Below are positions 36,894-48,232 of a stretch of 64,000 bases of DNA, in pieces. The first letter of the stretch is position 1. Each line of letters opens with the position of its first letter. This stretch comes from Spisula solida. Taxonomy: Eukaryota > Mollusca > Bivalvia > Venerida > Mactridae. Where the stretch lies: assembly GCA_947247005.1 (NCBI GenBank), contig OX365944.1:2802501-2866500 (forward strand), read 5' to 3'. Made by a program: the position numbers and the translations under genes. Below the pieces are notes generated by a model that saw only the letters and a list, made by a program, of their open reading frames with translations, was not told the origin of the DNA and did not search any database.

Positions 36894-37146
36894 CTTTACC
36901 ACGCCGTCGCAGAAAACTCCCGTTTGGCAAGGATGAAACGCTTCTTATTCTTAGAGCGTATGAACAACATATGGGTGACTGGGATAATATACTACACGAC
37001 ATTAAATCAACTTTGGATAGTTTGCCTGAAGCCCATCAGGAGTTATATAATACAGGGTCAACGAAGCAACTGAAAGACAGAATTTCATCGAAGTGTGGTC
37101 GTCTCCTTTACGGGAACATACACTCTATTACAGATGACGAAATTAG
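36894..37146 (+). CDS. Exon encoding a Myb/SANT-like domain (repeat-protein gene)
   Basis: A 253-base exon flanked by TTTCAG and GTAATT. It enters with two bases of a split codon and leaves with AG, giving 83 complete codons. The peptide starts with a basic patch (LPRRRRKLPFGKDE), then predicted helices TLLILRAYEQHM, DWDNILHDIK and TKQLKDRISSKCGRLL. This is the three-helix pattern of Myb/SANT or trihelix DNA-binding folds, with acidic/aromatic WDNI in helix 2. By family, such domains bind DNA or chromatin in the nucleus. The codon split across the next intron restores R and runs into AQINHIRDVQRRF. At least one upstream exon is missing from this annotation. The domain call is from pattern, not a search. 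Confidence 0.65.
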
Positions 37147-37998
37147 GTAATTTTGTTCACTTTTTTACTAATACATTGTATTTTGATGGGTTCTTTATGT
37201 AATTAATTCCAATATTTAATTCAAAAACAGAATGCTTTACGTACAAGTACTATGACCTTAAATGAAAATACAGAAAACAACAATGCAGATCGGTTTCGAT
37301 TTTAGTATTTATTTTTAATCCGTATTATGTCTGGATACATTTTTTGAAGTATTGAAGAGACCAATGATGTACAGACGAGGGGTAAGCAATAGATATCCGG
37401 AATAATTCTTGTTTGACGAGCGGATGTACTAGTATCCCTTTGCATATGTCGGTGGGTTGGTCGATCGGTCTGTGTGTCTGTCGGTCGGTAGATCAAATGG
37501 TTTCCGTTCAATATACATAATCATAATTACTCGTATATGTATTGCCAAAAGTACGCTTGATTGTAGGATCATCATACTTTACATGGAGTATTTTCATTAA
37601 CAGTTGTAAACATCTGTTGATTATGATGTCGGATGGTCACTATAAATGAATATGCCACATGGTTTCAGATCATTGACTTAAGAATCGTTGTGCCCATAAT
37701 ATTCATACTTTTAGGAATGTTGGTAACCATCAATAGTTTACCCATATTGATTTAGAGGTCAGTATCTCACGTTTAACATGACATTTTATAGTGTTGACAA
37801 TTGCGCTGCCATGGCGCATACATGTTAACATGAAATTGTTGCTCGTTTTCATTCCTGTGTTGGTATTTCTAAATAAGTTCCACCGATTTTGGTCACGTGA
37901 TGAGTATTACAGAGTACTTTTCCGGGAACTTTGTGATCACCCATCGTACAAAGTGTTCAAATTCATGTTCACATATTCTTATATGTGTCTCGTTACAG
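37147..37998 (+). other. Intron of the Myb-like repeat-protein gene
   Basis: 852 bases, GT at 37147-37148 and AG at 37997-37998 (TCTCGTTACAG). Phases match on both sides. No inserted element is recognised. Confidence 0.65.
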
Positions 37999-40553
37999 AG
38001 CGCAGATAAACCACATCAGAGACGTACAGAGAAGGTTCGTAGTAAGTTCTGTACCTAGACCAGACAGACGCGATGATATACGTCCTGCATCTAGACCAGA
38101 CATGCGCAATGATATACGTCCTGCATTTAGAACAGACAGGCGCGATGATATACGTCCTGCATCTAGACCTGACATGCGTGATGATATACGTCCTGCATCT
38201 AGACCAGACATTCGCGATGATATACGTCCTGCATCTAGACCAGACAGGCGCGATGATATATACGTTCAGCCCCTAGACCAGACATGCGTGATGATATACG
38301 TCCTGCATCTAGACCAGACATTCGCGATGATATACGTCCTGCATCTAGACCAGACAGGCGCGATGATATACGTCCTGCATCTAGACCAGACATTCGCGAT
38401 GATATACGTCCTGCATCTAGACCAGACATTCGCGATGATATACGTCCTGCATCTAGACCAGACATGCGTGATGATATACGTCCTGCATCTAGACCAGACA
38501 TTCGTGATGATATACGTCCTGCATCTAGACCAGACATTCGCGATGATATACGTCCTGCATCTAGACCAGACATTCGCGATGATATACGTCCTGCATCTAG
38601 ACCAGACATGCGTGATGATATACGTCCTGCATTTAGACCAGACATTCGCGATGATATACGTCCTGCATCTAGACCAGACATTCGTGATGATATACGTCCT
38701 GCATTTAGGCCAGACATTCGCGATGATATACGTCCTGCATCTAGACCAGACAGGCGCGATGATATACGTCCTGCATCTAGACCAGACAGGCGCGATGATA
38801 TACGTCCTGCATCTAGACCAGACAGGCGCGATGATATACGTCCTGCATCTAGACCAGACATGCGTGATGATATACGTCCTGCATCTAGACCAGACAGGCG
38901 CGATGATATACGTCCTGCATCTAGACCAGACATTCGCGATGATATACGTCCTGCATCTAGACCAGACAGGCGCGATGATATACGTTCTGCATCTAGACCA
39001 GACATGCGTGATGATATACGTCCTGCATCTAGACCAGACAGGCGCGATGATATACGTCTTGCATCTAGACCAGACATGCGTGATGATATACGTCCTGCAT
39101 CTAGACCAGACAGGCGCGATGATATACGTCCTGCATCTAGACCAGACAGGCGCGATGATATACGTCCTGCATCTAGACCAGACATGCGTGATGATATACG
39201 TCCTGCATCTAGACCAGACATTCGCGATGATATACGTCCTGCATCTAGACCAGACATGCGTGTTGATATACGTCCTGCATCTAGACCAGACATGCGTGAT
39301 GATATACGTCCTGCATCTAGACCAGACATTCGCGATGATATACGTCCTGCATCTAGACCAGACAGCCGCGATGATATATACGTTCAGCCCCTAGACCAGA
39401 CATGCGTGATGATATACGTCCTGCATCTAGACCAGACATTCGCGATGATATACGTCCTGCATCTAGACCAGACATGCGTGTTGATATACGTCCTGCATCT
39501 AGACCAGACATGCGTGATGATATACGTCCTGCATCTAGACCAGACATTCGCGATGATATACGTCCTGCATCTAGACCAGACAGGCGCGATGATATACGTC
39601 CTGCATCTAGACCAGACAGGCGCGATGATATACGTCCTGTATCTAGACCAGACATGCGTGATGATATACGTCCTGCATCTAGACTAGACAGGCGCGATGA
39701 TATACGTCCTGCATCTAGACCAGACATTCGCGATGCTATACGTCCTGCATCTAGACCAGACATTCGCGATGATATACGTCCTGCATCTAGACCAGACAGG
39801 CGCGATGATATACGTCCTGCATCTAGAACAGACAGGCGCGATGATATACGTCCTGCATCTAGACCAGACAGGCGCGATGATATACGTCCTGCATCTAGAC
39901 CAGACAGGCGCGATGATATACGTCCTGCATCTAGACCAGACAGGCGCGATGATATACGTCCTGCATCTAGACCAGACAGGCGCGATGATATACGTCCTGC
40001 ATCTAGACCAGACAGGCGCGATGATATACGTCCTGCATCTAGACCAGACAGGCGCGATGATATACGTCCTGCATCTAGACCAGACAGGCGCGATGATATA
40101 CGTCCTGCATCTAGACCAGACATGCGTGATGATATACGTCCTGCATCTAGACCAGACATTCGCGATGATATACGTCCTGCATCTAGACCAGACAGGCGCG
40201 ATGATATACGTCTTGCACCTAGACCAGACAGGCGCGATGATATACGTCTTGCACCTAGACGACATCGTGAACCAGACAGGCGCGATGAAATTTTACAACA
40301 ACTCATCGATGTTACAAATCAAGAACAGACATCTAGACGAGGTGGATACATTCCGGTTCAAGGTGTTGTACGTGGTAATCGTCCTATCCGACCAGGACCC
40401 AGACGACGCAGGCATCGAAGACCACTCCATGATTTGATTCTTGAGAACCATATGTTATACCACAGGTTTATGACGAGGACTATGCCTAGAATTCTACACG
40501 AGTTCGGGCTCAGTAGTGATTCTAGTGACGATGAGGTTATGTATAACTTGTAA
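37999..40553 (+). CDS. Exon encoding 12-residue repeats and a basic C-terminal domain
   Basis: It enters in phase from the preceding exon (AQINHIRDVQRRFVVSS), then encodes about 60 copies of DDIRPASRPDxR, where x is mostly M, I or R. The array ends near 40270 and is followed by a unique tail: RRDEILQQLIDV, Arg-rich GPRRRRHRRPLHD, HMLYHRFMTRTMPRIL and acidic SSDSSDDEVMYNL, stop at 40551-40553. The repeat is strongly zwitterionic and probably disordered. Two variant units (about 38256-38282 and 39371-39397) each add 2 bases, so the entry frame is 2, the middle 1 and the C-terminus 0. As written, translation from the exon start would switch to a hydrophobic MIYVLHLDQT repeat and stop at about 39392-39394. 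Function unknown. Confidence 0.6.
38053..40290 (+). repeat. 36-bp coding minisatellite, about 60 units
   Basis: The unit is GATGATATACGTCCTGCATC + TAGACCAGAC + six variable bases (ATGCGT, ATTCGC or AGGCGC). Units are highly homogeneous. Variant order recurs, for example ATG-ATT-ATG(GTT)-ATG-ATT on both sides of the second variant unit, showing duplication of blocks of units. Two frames on each strand lack stops, which explains the large antisense open frames. Confidence 0.97.
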
Positions 40554-42050
40554 TTTGCTCAAGTTAAACGATGTTATATTCAAACAGTTTAAAGGTAGAA
40601 TGGTGTTTGGTTATTCTTTTGAGAAGGTCCTGATTTAAATCTGAGTGTACCCTTATCGTTTAGGGATTCTAAACTTGATTGTCATTAAATGTACGGAACA
40701 ACGTGTTTAAAAGCGTTTCATGTCTTTGTTGTGTTTGTTGGTTTCAACCAAATTACATGGAATTGTAGTTTTGTAACAACCGATTCGTGAGTACGTTGGA
40801 ATTGTAATTGTGGTAAAATTTGAAATCAGAACTCAACTTATATTTCTACATTAAAGCATGATATGAAGGGGTTCGAATCCGATAATAATACATATTATAA
40901 TCTAGTACCACACTTCGTTAGCAAAACATGTAGAATTACTAACATTGTTATCAGGCATTTACCACCGTGTGTGTACAACACGAGTCAATTGATAACCATC
41001 TAATCGGATCATTCAAATTTATTATTAATAATCAATACCACTGCTTCATGGTACAAAACTCTCTCTAAAATATCAACAAATCAAAGCATAACATCACCAG
41101 CTTCACAAAGTTAATGTCAGTACAGTCATATATATGGCCAAGTACGATTTCATCTGGTAAGAAAATTCGATATTTCAAGTGTTTTTAAAACTGCGTGGTG
41201 ATTCTTGCGGTGAAATATATGTCGTGCATGACGTAATGTATTTCATTGAATGCAATTATCTGCAATTTAGCAAGAGTACATATCAATAAATTACAACATG
41301 CTTAATTGATACGTGAACTAAATGCTTTTGCAAACTCTTCTTCTATATTTAACGGATTTAAAAACGCGACTGTAGAGCTAAGTTTATTTTAACAGGAAAG
41401 ATAAAGGGACATTTAATGCCGTCATTTTGGTATGAAGATGATAAAAATTGTTTAGGTATTAAACAAAACATTGCTGTTGATCAATTGGCAATTGATAGCG
41501 TCGATAATTTTATCCAAATGTTTCGGATTTAAGTTACATGTAAAGAAACCCATCTCTTTATTTAGTTCATTATGCTTTTTTTCATAATTCACCTTTTGTA
41601 ACTTGTTTATTTCGTTTTCCTTACAAAAATACTCCTTACTACCTTACGTCACACTGGTCATAATCAGCGCTTATTCATTTTGCCGATAAAAAATGTTACT
41701 TTTTCATTTTTCCATTTTCGGAATTAATGTATTGTACATGTGATAATTCCCCTACTACATTGGCTTTCAAGACCATGTATGCCAGTCGAATATATTATTT
41801 AGTATTCCTGGTCAACGTCAACTAACCCCAGTGTCGCGTTTTCAAACCCATTAACAGCACGCTAATGAACAGGATTGGTTGGCGTTACAACGTGGGATAA
41901 AGCGGTTGGTGAACTTCCCGCTTGGATACAAACTGTAGCATCATGTTTGTTATAATCATTATGTAATATACCAGGAACAACACCGAGTGTTTACTAGAAC
42001 TCAATAAAAACATCCTTTACAACAAGTAATAAAAAACTAACACAATGTAT
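40554..42050. other. 3' flank of the repeat-protein gene
   Basis: Possible 3' UTR to about 40860 (ATTAAA-type signals near 40690 and 40852). Beyond this there is no coding signal and no recognised repeat. Confidence 0.45.
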
Positions 42051-42333
42051 GAGCGAGTTCAGCTGTAGAGTTAACTCTAGTGACGTAAGAATCTAAAAAG
42101 AACTCTTGGAGCTCTTTAGCAAAACGAAAAGAGTTAAACTACAGTGTAAACAAACATGCCGGACATGTGACACTACAGCAATTTGAACGGTCCTTACGGC
42201 ATTTGTACGTGAATTGTAAGAAATTGTCCGAGGTGCCCCGATTGGAACTACAGCAACTCTGCCTCGCACTCTAATTGTTTTGCTGCAACTCTAGTTAATC
42301 AAGTTTACCCTCGTAAGTCAGCTGAACTCGCTC
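42051..42333. mobile_element. Small MITE-like element, about 283 bp
   Basis: GAGCGAGTTCAGCTG at the left is inverted at the right (CAGCTGAACTCGCTC). Inner segments also pair (AACTCTAGT and AACTCTAGTTAA regions, GACGTAAG and CTTACGA). TAT occurs at both flanks, suggesting a TA or TAT duplication. Confidence 0.6.
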
Positions 42334-43287
42334 TATGTGCAGTCAATCGAAAGTCATCAACGCTCAGTATACATCATTTTGATCAGGCCACTAGCAAAAC
42401 ATGCCGAACTAGCAACAAGTACAAGTATCTGATTTGTTGATATTCACTTAAAAGCATGTGGTACATTGCAGGGCTAAACAATTTGCAGTGCTGTAACACT
42501 GGCATATACTTTTATTGAACCAAATTGACATATGAAAGGACTTTGTAACATGTATGAACAAATGCATGCTAAAACAGGAATATACAAATTGAATTTCTTG
42601 TAAAATTACATTTCATTTATTGTCATTATTAGTCCGATACCGGTTTGCAACTGGAGGGGACAATATGTTTGCTCTCCGTCCATCAGCCAGTCAGTCTGTC
42701 CGTTAAACAATCTGGATCCTGACATAACTCCAACTGTTTCCAAGCTAGGTTTATAAAACTTGGTATGTAGATAGGGTAAATAATGGGAAATGCACGTCTA
42801 CAAATATATTGATTCTGACAAAAAATGGGGTTGCTTTGGAGACAGAAAGATTGATCATGCAATAACTCAAACTGTTTCTAAGCTATGTAGGTAGATGCCA
42901 ATAAGGAGATAATGCCCTTCTTAATATTTTTTATTCTAACCAAAATGGTTGCTATGAAAATAATTGTCTCCAGGAGGCTCGCTTTATAAAATTTCCAGAA
43001 CTCGTTTATTATAAGTTTATATCAATTGTCAACTCATGCTAGATCATCTATACACCACTAGAATATTAGAATAAGTTTACATGTAATGCCTCGATCATAT
43101 TTGCCACCCGGGCTCCTTGTAATTTTAACTAAGCGAACTGTCATTGTATTGATTTTTTTGAACTCGTAGAGGACTCGGGAACTAAATGAAAATCCACGCG
43201 CCACGATTGTACAGAAACCATAAAGATGCTAAATGTACAGAAACCATAAAGATGCTAAAGTTTGTGAAAACCGCAAGACCAACGTAC
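42334..43287. other. Spacer with dispersed-repeat-like sequence
   Basis: At 42630-42980 two diverged copies of CATAACTC(C)AACTGTTTC(C/T)AAGCTA lie about 150 bases apart, probably an old dispersed repeat. At 43208-43259 the 26-mer starting TGTACAGAAACCATAAAGAT is tandemly duplicated. No gene seen. Confidence 0.55.
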
Positions 43288-46200
43288 GATCTTTGTGACC
43301 CAGGCATAAGTCATTTACTATGTTTGCTTCATTTTTCTCGTTGGTAGAAATAAATGTTCATGTCTTCTGTCAGTAGTTCAGAATTGGTTTATGAAAAGAT
43401 AGCGAAGACGTTTTTTGAATTTGCTATGTACAATCCCCTACGGGACTTCCGGAAAGCTTTTTGAGGAAACACAAGGAATAATTGAATATATTTTCATCGT
43501 CCATTTGTCTGTCTTATAGCTTCTGTCAGACGTCAGTGATGTATTTCTATAAATGTCTGGTTCACCTTAATTTATAATCATGGAAAAAAAGTGTATGATA
43601 TCGGTCAGATACAATGGTTTATGTAGTTCACAACGAATGTTGTTAGAAATATTTAGCTATAGAATAGATAAGAGTAATTTGAGTAATTTTTTAAAATATT
43701 TCGCTAAAGACGAAATGAAACGTTTCCCTACGTTTGGCAGGATATGGCTAAACCACATACAGGACGTGCTGAACCAAATCAGTGCTACAATATTTTCATC
43801 TAACCTGTGATACTATTAAGATACATGTATGGTCGTGCTTAAAGTGCACGCTGATAAACTGATGCAATGTTGACAAGTTACCTCAACTGAAACCGTTCAT
43901 TCGTAGTTCTTAAATACATTACTAGACTGTTCGCGGTAAAGGTTTGAAATAAGACATTAAAAATAGCGAACCGTTTGATATTTTGAAATTGTGTCTTAGT
44001 CTGTTGTCCTGGTTCAAATCATTGTTTCTCTCAAATTATGTTAGTACCTAATCAATAACACAATCTCAAATTCGTATCTTGCCCTGTTTAAATTCGAACA
44101 CGGATTAAATCTTAAAATTGTTCAATATATTCGGGGTTTTCTATGTAATTCAATCCCATGTTATAATTTCATATACTATAAAAGAGCGCTTAGTACATCC
44201 ATGTAGTAAGTGTATCTAAATAAGTATGAGGCCGACAGTTAGTATAACCAGTTTTCCTTACATTAATTACCGGTACCAATTAGTAGTTAGTAGCAGCAAC
44301 AACTTCGCTATGTATATGAGGTCGTGGATCATAGTCTGGGTCACGGAAGAACACAACCTTCTGAACTAGAACCTGACTCATTACTCCTAACAATACCATT
44401 ACGTATGCATTTACTATGAACGAATTTGAAAGCTGACATTTTCTATTGTTTGCATATTTAGTCAATATCTTAGCACTATTTCCTTGTCAAAAATGAATTT
44501 CCCTAAAAGACTTTTGCACCAAATCGTGCGAAGCTGCTTTATCCTGTATGTCAACACTGTTATTTGTTCCTATGTGATAAAGTCTTCTATTTGTTGATTA
44601 ATAATTTGTAGCTCCAATTACGTTATACATGTAAAGTCGATGTACAATCATTGTTTGAAATCGTACTTTTGTTCATAAACATACAGTCTTTGATACGTAT
44701 TTGTAATTTGTGATTTGTTTTTATTGCGTTCGTTTAGTTCGTGCTCTACTTTGTTGTTCATGGCTGCCTTCCCTTGTCCGATGTCTTCAAACTTTACGTA
44801 ATAGTAAACCAGGTGCTAGTAGTCGTCAATCACAAGTCCTGTATTAAACAGTCATCATTACTAGATCCAAATTTACAATTTCTATTTGAGTAATACTGCC
44901 GTATTTAGGAGTCACCTACTATAAGCAGGCCTCAAAGTTGATGTACAAGTTATATTGACTGGGAGATTACGAAAAAAACTGTCTCTACTTCCAAAACTTC
45001 TTGATCAATTCTGCTAAATATGCGAAAAGATATTAGTCTGACCGGAGTAGTATTGACGGTTTGTGCGGAAGTGCAGAATTTGATGCATTGACAGTTTCTG
45101 TAGAAGTGCAGAAACAGCTGTATCGATGGTGTATTTGATGGTGAGTTTGTTTGTGTTTGTCAAAACATATGATCCTATGGGAACTAGGATGTAATTATAT
45201 ATAGCAAACAGTAAGGTAGAATATTGAACCCGCCAGTCTCATACATACATTCCGTTGATTATGTTTGGTTTGCGCATATGGTTTACATACATTTGAACGC
45301 CCCTATCAAGGCAGACATAAGTTATACACTCCACAACTGTGTAATTAGTTAGTCTGAATGTTTCATCTTTAGTTCTCATTACGTTTGATTCTTTGCCTGG
45401 TACTATGTTGAATGGCTTCGTCCAACTTTATTTTAAAAATTAGTTTCGGTGAACAGAACCTTTGTATCTCTCGGACATGTAAACTCACAAACATACATAT
45501 ATTAAATAGGTCAAATGGTCACGTTGTTGCAGCATGTATCCATAAATCTACCTTTATTAGTATGGAGATATTTTACCTCGAGCATATGAAACAACTTTAC
45601 CATGGAAGAACAAATTCGAACTCGGCAACAATTATTGCTTCATTTGTTTTAAATTATTGTATATTTGGCATTCATTTACTTACTGAATAAAATATGTGTG
45701 TACGTTACATGTCAAATGTCAAAATGATCCACATTTGCAACATTTTACCTGAAAACACTGGTTATTGTACGTATGTAGACTATTATTGGTGCAGCAATAC
45801 TATACCGTTATTGATTAAGTTATTGAGTGACTGTAGAGAAAAACGTCATTAATTTTGTTGACATGGTGCTTCATCATAAAATGATACATTTTGTCGAATT
45901 GTAACTAGAATAAAATAAAATGTTATATACATGTACGAATTAGTAAAAAAAAAAACTGGAATCCTTGCTACATAGGGAGTGATTAATCCGATGGCAAAAC
46001 ATTTCATTAAAATATCCTATTCAACATCATACGAAGAATATATCTTAAAACAAGATAATACAATGTACATTGACGTGGCGATGATACAAATAATAACATA
46101 AACAGACATGAGGGGTGTTCGTATAGTACACGATGCTCAGCATTGGCATCTTGCAATTACAAAATTTCAGAAAAACATATAACTAATCGGAAAATAAAGT

Positions 46201-46583
46201 CGACCGAATTGCGAAAGATTCAAATAAAAAAACATGATAATTAGTTTTTTTCACGTCAATATGATTCGAGGTGTCCATGAAAATGGACGGAAACCAATTA
46301 ATCAACGACAATTCATTAATTCCATTATAATACCCAAATTCGATCGTTCTATTTTGAAGTACCAAAAAACTAATGCCTCATATCATGCAAAAAATTTGAT
46401 TTCAAGTACACTTTTACTGGTCTACGTCCGTTCTTTTTAGAACCATCAATTTGTTAAGCACTATAATGTAGTTTTGACGTGTCAAAATTAACATAAGCAC
46501 ACGTCGGCTTTTACATGTACACACTATAGATAGGTAATCTTCACCAATTTACCTGCAGTGTGAAGATTCCGTGTAGTTAAGTA

Positions 46584-46766
46584 CAGTATAACCTCCCCAT
46601 GAGCGGCCCTCTGTAGAGCAACACTATCTAGCTAACAACATCTTCAAAATGTCCCTACATGTAAGTCGCTATTTACTATAAATTTAACCTCTGTAGAGCA
46701 ACAACCTCAAAACAATGACATATATTTGCAGCCCCCAAAGAGTGTTGCTCTACAGAGGTTGTACTG
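46584..46766. mobile_element. 183-bp MITE in copy A, TA target
   Basis: The ends CAGTATAACCTC.. and ..GAGGTTGTACTG are inverted and flanked by TA (46582-46583, 46767-46768). Inner CTCTGTAGAGCAACA also pairs with its complement. Copy B has the uninterrupted site GTGAAGTATATATTTATT (55055-55072), so insertion into TA postdates the duplication or was absent from B's ancestor. Confidence 0.9.
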
Positions 46767-47482
46767 TATATATTCATTGACAAGTCAAAAAAATGGTGCT
46801 ATACAATAATGCCAAGAACATAGAAAAAATGTGAGTATTAATAATTAAAAGCACACATTGACCACTCTATACGAAATTGATCGCCAAATTGTAAAAGGTG
46901 GTCATATGATATAAGACTAAAATCTATTTACAATAAGTAGTACATAATACTGATAACATTTCATGCTGGTAAATGTGCTAGCCATAGAGGATATTACATG
47001 AGTGTCTTTCCATATTGAATTTATTAAACTAGTTGAATAAAATAATAAAATGCGAGGCACTGCCGAGCATTTTATCGATTTTTTTCACTATAATAAACGC
47101 GCAACTTGGACGACGTCGCCTATCCTTTAAATGACGTCGCGTGATAGCTTTATTACACTAGTGTATTATCAAAAAAAAATAATGGCTTTATTACGCTACC
47201 TCGATGTCAAACATGTGATAAAATCATATCCATACCAAGCAAAAGCACCACTGGACTAGAATCACCAAGATGTTTGCACGAAAAAACAATATACTATACA
47301 CACACTGTCAGCTCAATTGCCTTTCTTGTTATTGTATAGTAGTATCCGTTTAGCTTGTTCAGATGTGCCCTATCAAGTTCACGTTAATATGGAAGTCGTG
47401 TTGAATGTAATCGATATAACTGAAGGGTAACCCTTTTTACATTGACCTTGTATCGTAGTACACGAGACACGCTTTTTGTATA

Positions 47483-48232
47483 CACTCAACAAAACTTATA
47501 AGTACACACGTGTTAATTTACCCATAGCTCAACCAATAGTCCAATACGTTAATGATCTTGCTGAAATTTTTAACATAAAATTATGTAGTTTGGATGTGTG
47601 AAATTACAATACATGTGGTGTTTTTAGCATCTGATTACAATTGTCACAAACAGAATAAACAAATGATGACATCAGCAGAATCTAAATTTACACATGTTAT
47701 GGTGTTCATCGGGTATTTGTCGGGTTTCTAATGCACATAAGACCCCGCTGTGCTGATGAAGTTTGTTTTCAATGTTCTTATCACGGAGACAGTCATAAAA
47801 ATAATGATAAGAACAAAGCACAACTTAGGTTTAGAAATACCGACTTAGGGTTTAAAATGGCATTTTGGACATGGTTAACCCCCCTTGACCATGACAAACA
47901 AACATATTTTTAAAAGTAAAAACACACGAAGTGGATGAGTGAAAAATCAAATTATTTTGTGTTTTTTTAATTTGAAGATAGATCTGAAATTCAAACTTAC
48001 CATACATTAAAATACTTTGCTACTACGCGTCAATTTCTCGGTCATTTTACGTTTGTTGATGTTTCCTGGTTCACTGAACCACTGTAATTTAATTTTAAAG
48101 AAAAAACTGTATCAACATTAATCCAACATGTGATAGTCAACACCATGTATATTAGATCTCACGTAAAAATGATAAGAAATAAAAAATTTATAACGGTAAA
48201 ACCACGTGTATACTTATAAGTTTTGACAAGTG
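47483..48232. mobile_element. 750-bp MITE in copy A, TA target
   Basis: Left CACTCAACAAAACTTATAAG + TACACACGTG, right complement CACTTGTCAAAACTTATAAG + TATACACGTG, giving about 30-bp TIRs. TA flanks both (47481-47482, 48233-48234). Copy B lacks this element plus about 320 adjacent bases (near 55500-55545), so the site is also rearranged. No transposase inside. Confidence 0.8.

Noticed and set aside
36646..37002. Minus-strand 118-residue frame
   Set aside because: It overlaps the plus-strand Myb-like exon, which has better support from splice sites and phase.
38235..40306. Large antisense open frames through the 36-bp array (MSGLDAGRISSR and SRCRTYIIAPVW repeats)
   Set aside because: They follow from a stop-free repeat read backwards. 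Only the plus-strand DDIRPASRPD frame connects to a spliced upstream exon and a unique C-terminus.
43580..43810. 76-residue frame in segmental copy A as a gene
   Set aside because: The corresponding frame in copy C (about 59150-59380) is broken by substitutions and indels, which argues against coding.
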